22,839 bases of DNA from Priapulus caudatus (taxonomy: Eukaryota; Priapulida; Priapulimorpha; Priapulimorphida; Priapulidae): positions 1 to 22,839 of the forward strand of contig NW_014577861.1 in assembly GCF_000485595.1 (NCBI RefSeq). Direction: 5' to 3'. The notes beneath the pieces are model-generated. The model was not told the DNA's origin. It ran no database searches and worked only from the letters and a program-made list of their open reading frames with translations. A program made the position numbers and the translations under genes. Below, one piece after another: positions 9,932 through 18,620 of this stretch; position 1 is the first letter of the stretch, and every line of letters begins with the position of its first letter.

Positions 9932-10154
9932 TTCTGTACATTACAAAGACTACGAAATCGTCTTGAGCAGCGTCAGTTGCAACTTTCCGAGCGGCTGCCC
10001 GTGTTAGCTGGCGTCTACTAACCTACACTCAGGGCCTGGATGACAGCTCTTCAGTATTCCACTCTGCACTTGTTATTACATGTTGATGAAACTACAGCAG
10101 TAGCTGACACGCTGGTAAAAGTCAGAGCTTTGCTAACCTCGCTTCTGCATGATG
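9932..10154 (+). pseudogene. Unidentified coding-like exon with an in-frame TAA
   Basis: A strong acceptor (TTTCTCTCTAG, AG 9930-9931) starts a frame reading LQRLRNRLEQRQLQLSERLP, ending VLAGVY at a TAA (10019-10021). The same frame then continues through AWMTALQYSTLHLLLHVDE and TLVKVRALLTSLLHD to a possible donor G|GTAATA (10155). Both halves look like amphipathic helices and are more GC-rich than the surroundings, as expected for coding DNA. The shared frame across the TAA suggests one exon broken by a single substitution. Alternatives are a genuine C-terminus at VLAGVY, two unrelated exons (TACTAAC plus CAG at 10032 mimics a branch point and acceptor), or a sequencing error. I do not recognise the family. 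Confidence 0.35.
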
Positions 10155-10558
10155 GTAATAGTGTGATCAGTCCTCCCTACTATTATATACTGGTAATAAT
10201 GAGCAGCCTGGAATGGTACTCCGCACTTCAACGAGACGGTACTGGAAGAAAAAAGACAAAAAAAACTTATTCAGTATATCCCTATTTCCTCTATCGCGAT
10301 TTACATGATACTTATAATGTAATAGTGGCACTTTACGCAGAAAACGAAGGAAAGAATTTATTCTATACATGCTCGCTCTGTTCTACCCAGATTGTCCACG
10401 TTTTTGTAGCACCTTGATTAAATTAGAATATTTATCATTCAGAATTTAAATGTCTGGTCACAACTCTGCAACCATTTTTTCGGTTAACTGAACTGACCAG
10501 TAATATAAGCTGGCTGGATCACTAGTTGCACTTACCTACACAAGGCTACAGGCCATCA
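10155..10558. other. Region downstream of the RTN4IP1-like stop, nothing recognised
   Basis: Probably contains the 3' UTR of the minus-strand gene; no other feature seen beyond the poly(A) signal. Confidence 0.4.
10357..10362 (-). promoter_or_regulatory. Candidate polyadenylation signal of the RTN4IP1-like gene
   Basis: TTTATT on the plus strand is AATAAA on the minus strand, about 200 bases past the stop codon. Confidence 0.4.
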
Positions 10559-10675
10559 CTAGCTAGTTCCTGCTACATCAATGACAATCTTGCCCAGCAA
10601 ATGTCCTCCTGTAACCCTTTCATATGCTAACGGAAGCTCATCAAATGCGTACACTCTCTCCACATTTGGGCTAAT
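10559..10675 (-). CDS. RTN4IP1: RTN4IP1-like terminal exon 'h'
   Basis: Encodes ISPNVERVYAFDELPLAYER, VTGGHLLGKIVID and VAGTS, then TAG. It matches the typical C-terminal V...F.F...P.A......GH..GK.VI of quinone oxidoreductases. Confidence 0.9.
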   Translation of the reverse strand: MSPNVERVYAFDELPLAYERVTGGHLLGKIVIDVAGTS

Positions 10676-13600
10676 CTACAATTAATTAAAGTCCCTATTA
10701 GTAGACGTGCGACTCAGTTTCACAAGTGTCTTACAGCACTGTGGCGCCATCGTGTGGCCATAATACAGAATAATTGCACAGCATGTGAAGAATATTAAAA
10801 CACGTTGATTACATTACATAACAAATAGATAGATACAGTGGCGTAGTTAGTAGAGGGAAAAGGGGGCCATGGCCCCACTGTTGATCCGAAAGTTAAAAAA
10901 AGAATTGTTCTACTAAAAAGAGAATTGTCGTAGTCAGAATGAAGGCTGTACTCAAAGGTGCCTCAAATACCATCTCCTGCGATTTACATTTTCAAAATTT
11001 TCTGGGGGAGGACCCCCATACCCCCCCCCGCCTGTTTTGCACCCGCCTCCTTCGAATCCTGGATCCGCTACTGAACAGTTACATATCTTGGGAGCAGAGA
11101 ACAACAAACAAAAATATCGCCTTTCTGCACGGCGCCCAAAACAAAGATTGCAGAGAAGAGAAGTGGGGGAGCGTAGGGTGTGGAGAGGGAGGCGGAGGAA
11201 CCATTAAAATCCACTATTTTGCGCAGTTTGCTGTTTCTGGCCCCCCCCAGTTAAAAAATCCTGGATAGATAGACAGTAAAAAAAGAAGCACTGCACCTGA
11301 TGCTTGTCTATCAAGTCAGCAACTGTAGATAGCGCTTTTCCATGAGGCTGAAAGAATGCCCACTTATAGTATTTGCCTTCCATCAGCCCCTGTATATAAA
11401 AACATATAGACAAACCTGGTTACTAATGCCAAATAAGAAATCTGCATTTAATCTTGTACAGTCAGTACTAAGACAACGATTAAAGTTAGTTCATGTGATC
11501 TATTCTCCCAAGAGGCAAGATAGATATCAATATACTTAGACACACAGCAGTGGTCTAGTTTTCGAACTTCATGCATTGTCATGCATGGCGATTCAATACT
11601 ATTAGCAAGGATTCAATATGCTTTAGTTGGAACAGTGCAATGAATAACATACAGTCAAGCCTGTATACAACGGTCACTCAAGCTGAGAGGGTCTATGTCC
11701 CCCGGGGTACTGCCAGAACGTACCCTGGGTACGGTCTGGTATACCGGAACGTACCCTGGTACTATCTAATATGCCGAACCGTACCTCGCCTACTCCACTA
11801 ACAAGTCTAGGGAGTCGCCTACGCCTACTCCCTAACCCGAACCCTAATCCTAACCCTAACCCTAATCCTAACCATATCCAATAGTGACCAGGGTACGTTC
11901 CGGCAGTACCCTGGGGGACATAGACCCTATGAGCGTCACTCAATGTAAATGCTAAAAATTCAATTATATGCAGGTGTCTGTTCTATCGAGTTAACCACTA
12001 TCACAAGTTTTGACTGTATGCACACCACTGCACTCTAGCGCCATCTACTGAAGAAAATAAACTATTATTTAAAAAACGGAAGAATCGGCACTGATAACGG
12101 AAGGTAGGATTTCCGGCATCATATAGCTCGATGCTTCTACCTCGTTAGCTGCTAATTACCGAACGATAACAAAATCAATACCTGCAGTGTCTTAACTCCT
12201 AGAATACTACAGGCTGTAGCAGAGCCAGCTATCAGACCTAGCGAGTCAGTGCTGGACAACATGGGCGTATCAATACTGATATATTGACTGTTGTTCCACG
12301 ACTTCAGCACATTTATCGCCTGAGCATACTTGCCGCTGCCGACATTATGCAGTATCACGTCAAAGCTGGCATGGGTAAGAAAAACATGCATCTACTTAGT
12401 GAATAACTTCAATTTGTCTACGAGAACAGAATATTTTCCCGAGAGTAATAGTTATATAACCAATCTGCATCTGCAATTTGTGATAACAGTAACTGGAAAA
12501 TATTCAATTCATCTTTCGAAAAAAGGAATAATGATAAAGTTGAACAAAAAATTGATATAGCTATTCACCTTTATGGGACATAGCAATTCAGCTTTCGAAA
12601 AGATACTAATCATAAAGCTAAACAATAAATTGATATAGCTATTAATCATCATAGAGCCACACACACACACTCACCCCTCGTATTTCTTCAGTTCAGTTTC
12701 CACATGATCGCTCTCGTAGTTGACGATGCAGTCTGGTCCCATGCTTGCGACTGTGTCGATCGCAGATGTCGAACACAGGACAGTCACATTCGCTCCCCAC
12801 GCTTTCATAAGCTGCAAGAAACATTACGCACTGACAGCAAACACGGAAAACGTATATCTTCATACCGAACGCATCTTAATTAACCAGTTATGTGAGCTAC
12901 ATTCCATGCTTTTGCTTTTCCGAGTTGCTTTTAATGGACAAGGGGTAAACAATATGATGCATATTACGCAGACCACTGTGAATATATCTTGCCTTGATAT
13001 AAATATCACTAACACATCTATGAACATCAGAACTGCACAGTAACACCTCACCTGCTCACCTGTATAGCAAAGTTGCCTATCCCGCCAGACCCTGCCAATA
13101 TGAGCACTCGTTTCATGGGCGTATTTCGCGGGTGAAGGCCTCCCATTGTGCAAAGGGCTGACCAAACCGTACATGCCACGTAGGGAAACGAAGCGGCGTC
13201 AACGTGCGAAAGGCTGGACGGTTTACGTGACACCTGAGAGAGAACGCGGAACATTGTCACTCATGGGTAAACCTCAAAGCTCGATAAAAACAACGACCAC
13301 ACTCAAATTTCCCAGCGGCATTGAGGGCATTTGCCATTGCTCTCCCTACTCGGAACAATGCCTATAAAAATTGTACAGTACTAGCATGAATAAACTACCA
13401 TGGCTGCTTTTTCAGGTTTGCAAAAAATAGATTATTTAGATTTTCTACTGGCTGATTCTCCTTATATAGTTATAATAATATTTATTATTTTAAACAATTC
13501 CTTCAAAATAAGGCCTGAAATGGATCCAGATAGTACAAAATAACAAAAATCGGAACCTGGGTAAGCTTTAAACGCCAGCCTTAGAATACGGTTCCAACCA

Positions 13601-14791
13601 AAACTACCTCTCACTTCCAAAAACCTCAATAAACCCTGACATTGAAAGATTTACCGCCGATGCTGCTGTGAGGACATAATCAGCATGCGTTCCGGGCCTG
13701 TGTGCTGCGACTGCGCTCCATACCTGAGAGAGAAACCTGCGGACACTGAATATCTCACACATGAACAGAATACACAGTTATCATAATGATATCAAATTAA
13801 TGATCATCTAGAAATGATGAACAAAAATGGAAATAAGTTAGCTACGGGGAAAGACACCGATAGCACATTTGTAAAAAGTGCCCCAATTTCTCTTAATATA
13901 TCAAGCAAGTGACACTGATTATGAATATTATTAAAGCCATTATGAAAGCAATACATAGGTGCTAACAAAGGAAATCCACTTTGTGCTTGATATTGCAGCC
14001 AGTGTACGCAACAAACAACTAAACGTAAATGTCATGTATTTGTCCACCGATGGCCAGAAGGTCTCGCGACAGCATACCCACGTACCTCGTCTCCAGGCCG
14101 ATAGTTTGTCACGTTGCTTCCCGTAGCAACAACGGTGCCAGAGCAGTCCCTGCCTGGTGTCAGGGGAAGCTCCTTGACACTACACGCCATGCCGTCCATC
14201 TGCCGCATGGTGTGAATAAGCTTTCTACCGTAGCCACCTGCTTAATGACATTCCCAAACATATAACTTACTTAATGTGGCACAGGAAATGTAGTTCAGAA
14301 TTAGAAACAGTACGCTATACCTGGAGTAAACTAGCTAGGCATAAGGCAATGATTATAGGAACATGTACATTCTATAGACATTGAGTGTATAGGCGTTTCC
14401 TCAAAATAGAAGGAATCTGTATAATTGACTCATGACACCAAGAAAAGCTGGGTCACCCCCCTATATGTTTGTAGCTGGTTGCAAACATATTACATTAATG
14501 TTTTCGATAGTGATTAAGCACACAGAGTTACCAGGCGTACAGGAGATGACTCTCCCAATACCTTAGCATGTAAAACTACAAACCTGTCATTTTGATGTCA
14601 ATTGGATTGACACTTGCAGCAGAAACTTTTATTAGAACATCATTAGGGTCAGTTATGACCGGTATCCTGCCATCAACTGCCATTTGCATGCTGCCTCCAT
14701 ATTTATGTACGGCCCAGCTTCTGCAAGTTTGATTACACGCCGAAGAACTGCATGATCTATACGAATGCCGGGAGATGCAATGCTCAGAGCC
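10559..14791 (-). CDS. RTN4IP1: RTN4IP1-like mitochondrial NAD(P)H oxidoreductase, eight exons (first exon missing)
   Basis: Gene-level entry. The joined exons are 14791-14584, 14237-14086, 13723-13655, 13233-13060, 12811-12675, 12365-12182, 11389-11297 and 10675-10559. All junctions are GT/AG and phases agree throughout, giving 377 residues to TAG at 10561-10559. The human protein is about 396 aa, so only a short N-terminal exon is absent. The fold is a zinc-lacking medium-chain dehydrogenase/quinone oxidoreductase. Residues 1-25 are Arg/Ser-rich and acid-poor, like a mitochondrial presequence. A GroES-like domain follows, with ASVNPID (59-65), PLTPGRD and the GDE/VW junction (118-122). Next comes the VDAASFPYVACTVWSAL segment, the Rossmann loop AGSGGIG (190-196), FDVILHNVG, YYKWAFF and the C-terminal GHLLGKIVID. 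RTN4IP1 is a mitochondrial oxidoreductase linked to coenzyme Q biosynthesis and respiratory-chain function; that role here is by homology. All splice sites and motifs look intact. Confidence 0.88.
10836..11263. mobile_element. Degenerate hAT-like non-autonomous DNA transposon (intron of RTN4IP1-like gene)
   Basis: The left end CAGTGGCGTAG followed by GGGGGCCATGGCCCC, an interior with GGGGGAGGACCCCC, and the right end CCCCCCCCAG-TTAAAAAATCCTG have the look of a widespread metazoan CAGTGGCG-ended element. An internal sequence ending ATCCTGGATCCGCTACTG (to 11073) resembles another right terminus, so the element may be composite. GATAGATA flanks both ends (10828-10835, 11264-11271), fitting an 8-bp duplication, but it is low-complexity and therefore weak. 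Confidence 0.5.
11297..11389 (-). CDS. RTN4IP1: RTN4IP1-like exon 'g' (93 bases)
   Basis: Encodes GLMEGKYYKWAFFQPHGKAL and STVADLIDKHQ between TATACAG and GTGCAG. The YKWAFF..G motif is family-conserved. Phase 0 on both sides. The donor GTGCAG is unusual, but the reading frame supports it. Confidence 0.85.
11652..12016. mobile_element. Pogo/Tigger-like MITE interrupted by another MITE
   Basis: Ends are CAGTCAAGCCTGTATACAAC on the left and, as reverse complement of the right, CAGTCAAAACTTGTGATAGT. Both are flanked by TA (11650-11651, 12017-12018), the usual Tc1/mariner/pogo target. Removing the nested element and one copy of its target duplication leaves about 103 bases, a plausible MITE size. 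It is in the intron between exons f and g. Confidence 0.6.
11682..11934. mobile_element. MITE with 9-bp target duplication, copy 1 (253 bp)
   Basis: Terminal inverted repeats run inward from GCTGAGAGGGTCTATGTCCC and, on the other strand, GCTCATAGGGTCTATGTCCC. They extend some 50 bases through CGGGGTACTGCC, CAGGGTACTGCC and AACGTACCCTGG. A perfect GTCACTCAA duplication flanks it (11673-11681, 11935-11943). The interior (about 11829-11874) holds CCCTAA-like repeats. No coding capacity. The TSD length fits Mutator-like elements, but TIR sequence alone does not assign a superfamily. Confidence 0.85.
12182..12365 (-). CDS. RTN4IP1: RTN4IP1-like exon 'f'
   Basis: Encodes FDVILHNVGSGKYAQAINVL, KSWNNSQYISIDTPML and LGVKTLQ. 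FD.ILDNVG in homologs aligns with FDVILHNVG; here His replaces the usual Asp. The donor GTATTG is a weak match. Confidence 0.88.
12505..12643. repeat. Tandem duplication of about 61 bp in an RTN4IP1-like intron
   Basis: 12505-12565 and 12584-12643 share CAATTC..CTTTCGAAAA, ATAAAG.T.AACAA and ATTGATATAGCTATT with scattered substitutions. Confidence 0.8.
12675..12811 (-). CDS. RTN4IP1: RTN4IP1-like exon 'e'
   Basis: Encodes LMKAWGANVTVLCSTSAIDT, then VASMGPDCIVNYESDHVE and LKKYEG. The acceptor is TTCTTGCAG, and the donor GTGAGT runs straight into a short GT microsatellite. Phase 2 at the end. Confidence 0.9.
13060..13233 (-). CDS. RTN4IP1: RTN4IP1-like exon 'd' (cofactor-binding exon)
   Basis: Encodes VSRKPSSLSHVDAASFPYVA, TVWSAL and KRVLILAGSGGIGNFAIQ. 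The Gly-rich loop AGSGGIG is the NAD(P)H-binding turn. Bounded by CTCTCAG and GTGAGC, phase 0 on both sides. Confidence 0.92.
13655..13723 (-). CDS. RTN4IP1: RTN4IP1-like exon 'c' (69 bases)
   Basis: Encodes VWSAVAAHRPG then THADYVLTAASA between CTCTCAG and GTAAAT. It corresponds to the family's VWAAV...G.....V segment. It is in phase 0 on both sides, so skipping it would keep the frame. Confidence 0.85.
14086..14237 (-). CDS. RTN4IP1: RTN4IP1-like exon 'b'
   Basis: Begins GT GGC TAC after AAGCAG and encodes GGYGRKLIHTMRQMDG, ELPLTPGRDCSGTVVATG and NYRPGDE. Ends in phase 0 at donor GTACGT. GYG, PLT.GRD.SG.V and PGDE are family-conserved. Confidence 0.88.
14584..14791 (-). CDS. RTN4IP1: RTN4IP1-like exon 'a' (presequence tail and start of GroES-like domain)
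   Basis: The acceptor TACTTTCAG ends at 14792. The frame has no ATG upstream of the conserved SWAVHKYGGSM, so the start codon must lie in an earlier exon. It carries VLIKVSAASVNPIDIKM and ends ACA G|GTTTGT, phase 1. An alternative acceptor (CTTGCAG, 14721) inside the exon would remove the presequence-like part. Confidence 0.8.
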
Positions 14792-15032
14792 CTGAAAGTA
14801 TACAAGAAATTGATGCCAATGAAAGCATATTTAGTATGGTGGTAACAAGTTGAAAATCCATAAAACAAAATCCAAAATATACGACAAAAACAAAAATGGC
14901 AGTGCAAGTTTATTTGTGTTTTATTAGGCGTGTTCGGCGCGTCGGCGCCTTCTTAAGCACGGGAATTTAGGTAGTCAATCTCGTGCATGCAAGTGGAACG
15001 ATGTCGATAAATATCGGCATCAACAAACTGAT

Positions 15033-15131
15033 GCTGAGAGGGTCTATGTCCACCAGGGTATACCGGAACGTACCCTGGGTACAGGGCAGCAGGCCTACGG
15101 CAGTACCCTGGGGAACATAGACCCTATGAGC
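15033..15131. mobile_element. MITE with 9-bp target duplication, copy 2 (99 bp)
   Basis: Same family as 11682-11934. Termini are GCTGAGAGGGTCTATGTCC and the reverse complement GCTCATAGGGTCTATGTTCC, with CGGAACGTACCCTGG inside. A perfect CAAACTGAT duplication flanks it (15024-15032, 15132-15140). It lacks the telomere-like interior, so it is an internally deleted derivative or shorter subfamily. Confidence 0.88.
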
Positions 15132-15152
15132 CAAACTGATCAATGTTGAAAG

Positions 15153-15235
15153 TAGCTCTAGAGTACTATAGCCCGCTTACCGTTGCCGCAGGCCTGCTGC
15201 AACTGTACGCGGGCTATACTATAATACTAGAGCTA
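15153..15235. mobile_element. Foldback MITE of a second family with 9-bp target duplication (83 bp)
   Basis: The left arm TAGCTCTAG....TATAGCCCGC and right arm GCGGGCTATA....CTAGAGCTA form an almost end-to-end hairpin around GCCGCAGGCCTGC. TGTTGAAAG is repeated directly outside both ends (15144-15152, 15236-15244). It starts only 12 bases beyond the neighbouring MITE's duplication. No coding capacity; family unknown to me. Confidence 0.82.
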
Positions 15236-16758
15236 TGTTGAAAGTCTCATTCTTCAATGATGCTGAACGGGGCTGAATTGGGAGTGGTAATCGGGAACAG
15301 AAAAGACACATGAAACATTTTAACGGCGAGAATGCCAACAACAATTAGGCCTATTCTCGAATTCTGTATTCACCTTCACTAAATTTCTAAATAGTCGAGT
15401 AGTTACAATGTTTTTCGCCATTCTATCAACAAATGTTATGTTATGTTTAGCTCCAAGAAACGGTCTTTGCTAGGGCTAGAAGACGTGTGTATATAGACGT
15501 TAGTCGTTAGTCACACAGCCTCTCTATGTGCGCAGCCATGTTGTTTGGTATTATACAGTGGCGCCACCATGTACGAGCCAGGAGCACGAAGGAATGTCGG
15601 AATTTTCCGAGCGAATATCATATTTCGCGCCACCAACCCGATACCCGATACCGCACCCCATATTTAGAAGCCAATACTATAAAAAATAAATCAAATGCCT
15701 TGCTAGATTATGTACATTTTCTTTGCTGTTGGCGGGCGCTAGTGTTGCGATATATATATATATAGCCCCAATGCCAGTAGAGAGCTCATACTCAGTTGTA
15801 GTTACATATAAAAAATGTCAATCCAAATGCCTAAGCTTATTAATTATGAAGCAGTAAATCTTTCAAATCGCTTTAGAAGGTGTAATTGAATATAGCTACA
15901 GACGTGTCAGCGCGCAAGCCGATTATCTGTTAAAAGTAATAACTTTTTGTTGAATTTATTTATTTAAAACATAGCGGACATACTCGGGTTTAGTTTTCTA
16001 TTCAGCCCTTAACAAATAATACTGTGCCCAATAGTCTCAATATTCCGATTCTCAGGTACTCAAGTATGGTTTGTTTAAAAAAAGATTATTGCGGTGTTTC
16101 ATTTTTGTTAAGCACATCACCCAAACCACATTGAAACTGAAAATATCTCCTTATAACAATATAATATATTTCACGTACGTTCTAAACAAGCTTGAGTATG
16201 GGCGTGCGCGTATGTGTGTACGTGCCTATATGTGAATGCGGGTGTGTATAAATTAAAGTGAGCACAAGGTAATTCTGAACATTCCAACATAAGTCCAAGT
16301 ATTTTCTAATTTGTCTAACGTTCATTTTTTATTTTGGCAATTATTTAATTACACATTTTTTACACTCGTCTTAACGTAACGTACATGTAAAACACCGATT
16401 CGTAAGGTTCACCGCTTAGGAAATCACGCTTTGATCTCTCAATCTTTTATTTCCCAAGATTCATTATCGAATTTTATGCGATTGTTTTTACATGTGGTTA
16501 TATAACGCATTACACAACGTTATACAACGTCGCCTTTCTGCTAGTACATTTACAGTATACCGATCTGCATAATGATACCATATGACATTACATGCGTGCA
16601 TGGGTCGGGTGCACGCATTTTGTGTGTGATAAACAATACATCTAGGCCCGTAGGAACGCTACGCACGCAATCGCTCGTTACGTACCTGCTTAAGATGCAC
16701 GCACACGCACACACACACACATAGTTGTAGTTATAGTATATTTATATTTATAGTCAGT

Positions 16759-17499
16759 TTAAATTCGATAACCTCTGGTACTGAGCAGGTAATGGCGGCT
16801 GCAGTTGCCTTCTCCTCTGGCGCAGTTCCAGCGTCGCCGCATCTCGTCCGTCATGGCAGCATTCCTGATGACGACGAACTTCTGAGCGTCTCTCTTGGCT
16901 TCCTCCTGGCTCCTTTCGGCTTCCTCTTGGCTCCTCTTGACGAACGACTGCTGCTGTGAGGGATGCTTCTTCCACGTGTCGGCGCGTGCGGCGAGCGGTA
17001 AACCTGACGCGAACGGCCTGTACGCCGACTCAGCGAAGTAGTTGCCGTCGTCTCCCCGCCACGCGGCGCTGGCGTCGTTGTAAAGCGCTTCGTTGTAAAG
17101 CTCTGCGTTGTTGCTCCCGCCATCTTTGTTTTCGTAGCTTCTCGTCTGCAGGCCGGACTGCTCGCTCTCGCTGCTGACGTCACGTTTGATGAGTCGCTGC
17201 TGATTCATCATCTCCATGCGACGCCGCTGCTGCCGGGCGATGGCCCGCTGCCGCTGCAGCAGCTGCAACTCCCGTGGACTGCCCGCATGCTGAAGCCAAT
17301 ATGCCCTCGCCGGCGTCGGCTCATCAGCCGGCGACGACGCCGTATCGTCAGCGTCGCTCGTCGTCATCTTGCCGTCCGTGCGCATGCTGTTTAGCAGACG
17401 CTCGCAGGCCGTGGGCGGTGGGCGGGCGGCCAGGGTGGAGCCGAGTATGCACGCGAGGACCACGCACAGGGTGACCGATCCGAGCGTGAGGGCGGCCAT
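16759..17499 (-). CDS. Secreted prepropeptide-like protein, 246 aa, unrecognised
   Basis: The frame begins at ATCATGGCC (ATG 17499-17497), nine bases after an acceptor TTCATTCCAG (AG 17510-17509), so a 5' UTR intron is likely. A longer frame upstream starts only at GTG. Residues 1-24 (MAALTLGSVTLCVVLACILG, then STLA) form a clear signal peptide. There are no other membrane segments. Dibasic sites are RRR (92-94), KR (105-106, 188-189, 202-203) and RRR (221-223). The 66-104 segment is helical and charged (ELQLLQRQRAIARQQRRRME, NQQRLI before KR), faintly recalling CRF/DH44 peptides, but without the Gly needed for amidation. SQEEAER/SQEEAKR is a tandem heptad. After the last RRR comes WNCARGEGNCSRHYLLSTRG, ending YRI, with two cysteines (226, 233) able to close a ring. 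A neuropeptide or other secreted precursor is inferred; no family is recognised. A broken near-copy lies at 21475-22243. Confidence 0.6.
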   Translation of the reverse strand: MAALTLGSVTLCVVLACILGSTLAARPPPTACERLLNSMRTDGKMTTSDADDTASSPADEPTPARAYWLQHAGSPRELQLLQRQRAIARQQRRRMEMMNQQRLIKRDVSSESEQSGLQTRSYENKDGGSNNAELYNEALYNDASAAWRGDDGNYFAESAYRPFASGLPLAARADTWKKHPSQQQSFVKRSQEEAERSQEEAKRDAQKFVVIRNAAMTDEMRRRWNCARGEGNCSRHYLLSTRGYRI

Positions 17500-17509
17500 G
17501 ATCGCGAGC

Positions 17510-17689
17510 TGGAATGAAATCACGGACGCGAGTTTTAATGTCTGCGATGAAATTAATTTAAAGAAAAATTAATTTTTTATTAAGAGAAAATTTGAATTAA
17601 TTTGGAGAGTTTGAATGTCTGAGATAAAAACGTGTGATACAGTTATTCAGTTGGCGGTAAATTTTAGTTGATGATAGATTATCAACGAA
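17510..17689. other. AT-rich sequence upstream of the secreted-protein exon
   Basis: Probable 5' UTR intron of the minus-strand gene. Nothing else seen. It is retained, with indels, in the second copy (about 22254-22450). Confidence 0.4.
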
Positions 17690-17824
<135 letters not shown>

Positions 17825-17827
17825 CGA

Positions 17828-17859
17828 AAAAGAGAGCGAGAAAGAGCGAGAGAGAGAGA

Positions 17860-17947
<88 letters not shown>

Positions 17948-18075
17948 AGAGAGAGACGAGAGAGAGAGAGAGCAGCGCCTCACCAGGCGCCCTCCGTCGC
18001 GTGGCACGGGGAGAGAGCACGAGAAGAAGAGAAGAGAGATACAGAGAGGAGAGAGTGAGAGAAGAGAAGGGGGAT
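17828..18075. repeat. (GA)n polypurine tract
   Basis: GA/GAGAA-rich purine run on the plus strand, interrupted by a GC-rich patch (about 17972-18012, CAGCGCCTCACCAGGCGCC, itself a short hairpin). Long purine runs can form intramolecular triplexes. Gene-like frames here are compositional artefacts. Confidence 0.9.
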
Positions 18076-18409
18076 GTGGACGAAATAGAAGAGCACTAAG
18101 CGATAATAAGGAAGAAAGGAAAAAAGGATTTGCACAGAAGTGTGAAGACTAGAGCGGAGAGACTATGTGAGTGTCAGGGTTCTCTATATTCTATCAGCTA
18201 AAAAAATGACAAAACGATAATAATAAGCGAGTAATATATATAGTGCTACTCTAATAAAAAGGTGCCTCTTGTGAATGCTGACAAACGCTGCCTGTCCACT
18301 TCTCACCGTATGTTGGCGAGCATGCGTAGATGTGAACTCCTAATTACGTCTTCACCATCAGCGGAATAACGTAGAAGTCGATCTAACACGATTAGTGCGC
18401 TCCAACTCT

Positions 18410-18519
18410 AGTTACTTTTTCTTTCGCGTCTTTTCTTTCTTTTCTTCTATCTTCTTCTATCTATTTTTTTTTTCTCTTACTTCTTCTCTTCGGCTTCTTC
18501 TTCTATCTCTTCTTCTCCT

Positions 18520-18551
<32 letters not shown>

Positions 18552-18620
18552 TTGCTTACTTGTCTTCTTCTCCTTCTTATTCCTTCGCCTTCTTCTTCTT
18601 TGCTTCTTCTTCCTGAAGCC
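18410..18620. repeat. (CTT)n polypyrimidine tract
   Basis: TTC/CTT-rich run of about 200 bases on the plus strand, the strand-opposite of the GA tract 350 bases upstream. Confidence 0.9.

Larger units (their letters stand above)
14792..16758. other. Region upstream of the RTN4IP1-like gene, first exon not located
   Basis: Apart from the two MITEs at 15033-15235 I see no confident feature. The missing first exon and promoter should be here. One weak candidate on the minus strand is an ATG at 15571 reading MVAPLYNTKQHG to a possible donor GCT|GTGTGA in phase 0. It is not mitochondrial-leader-like enough to call. Confidence 0.35.

Noticed and set aside
9932-10154. Naming this exon as a dynactin p22/p24 (DCTN3) fragment
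   Set aside because: LQRL..R.E and AD.LVKV look faintly similar, but the spacing does not fit and the rest does not match.
11688-11943. Minus-strand frame with repeated LGLGLGLG
   Set aside because: It is the MITE's telomere-like interior translated; not a gene.
15488-15571. ATG with MVAPLYNTKQHG as first exon of the RTN4IP1-like gene
   Set aside because: The phase would fit, but the donor is weak and the peptide has no clear mitochondrial-leader character; left as an unproven candidate.
16823-17499. Calling the secreted protein a CRF/DH44-type hormone
   Set aside because: The helical segment ending NQQRLI-KR only loosely resembles that family and lacks the Gly needed for C-terminal amidation.
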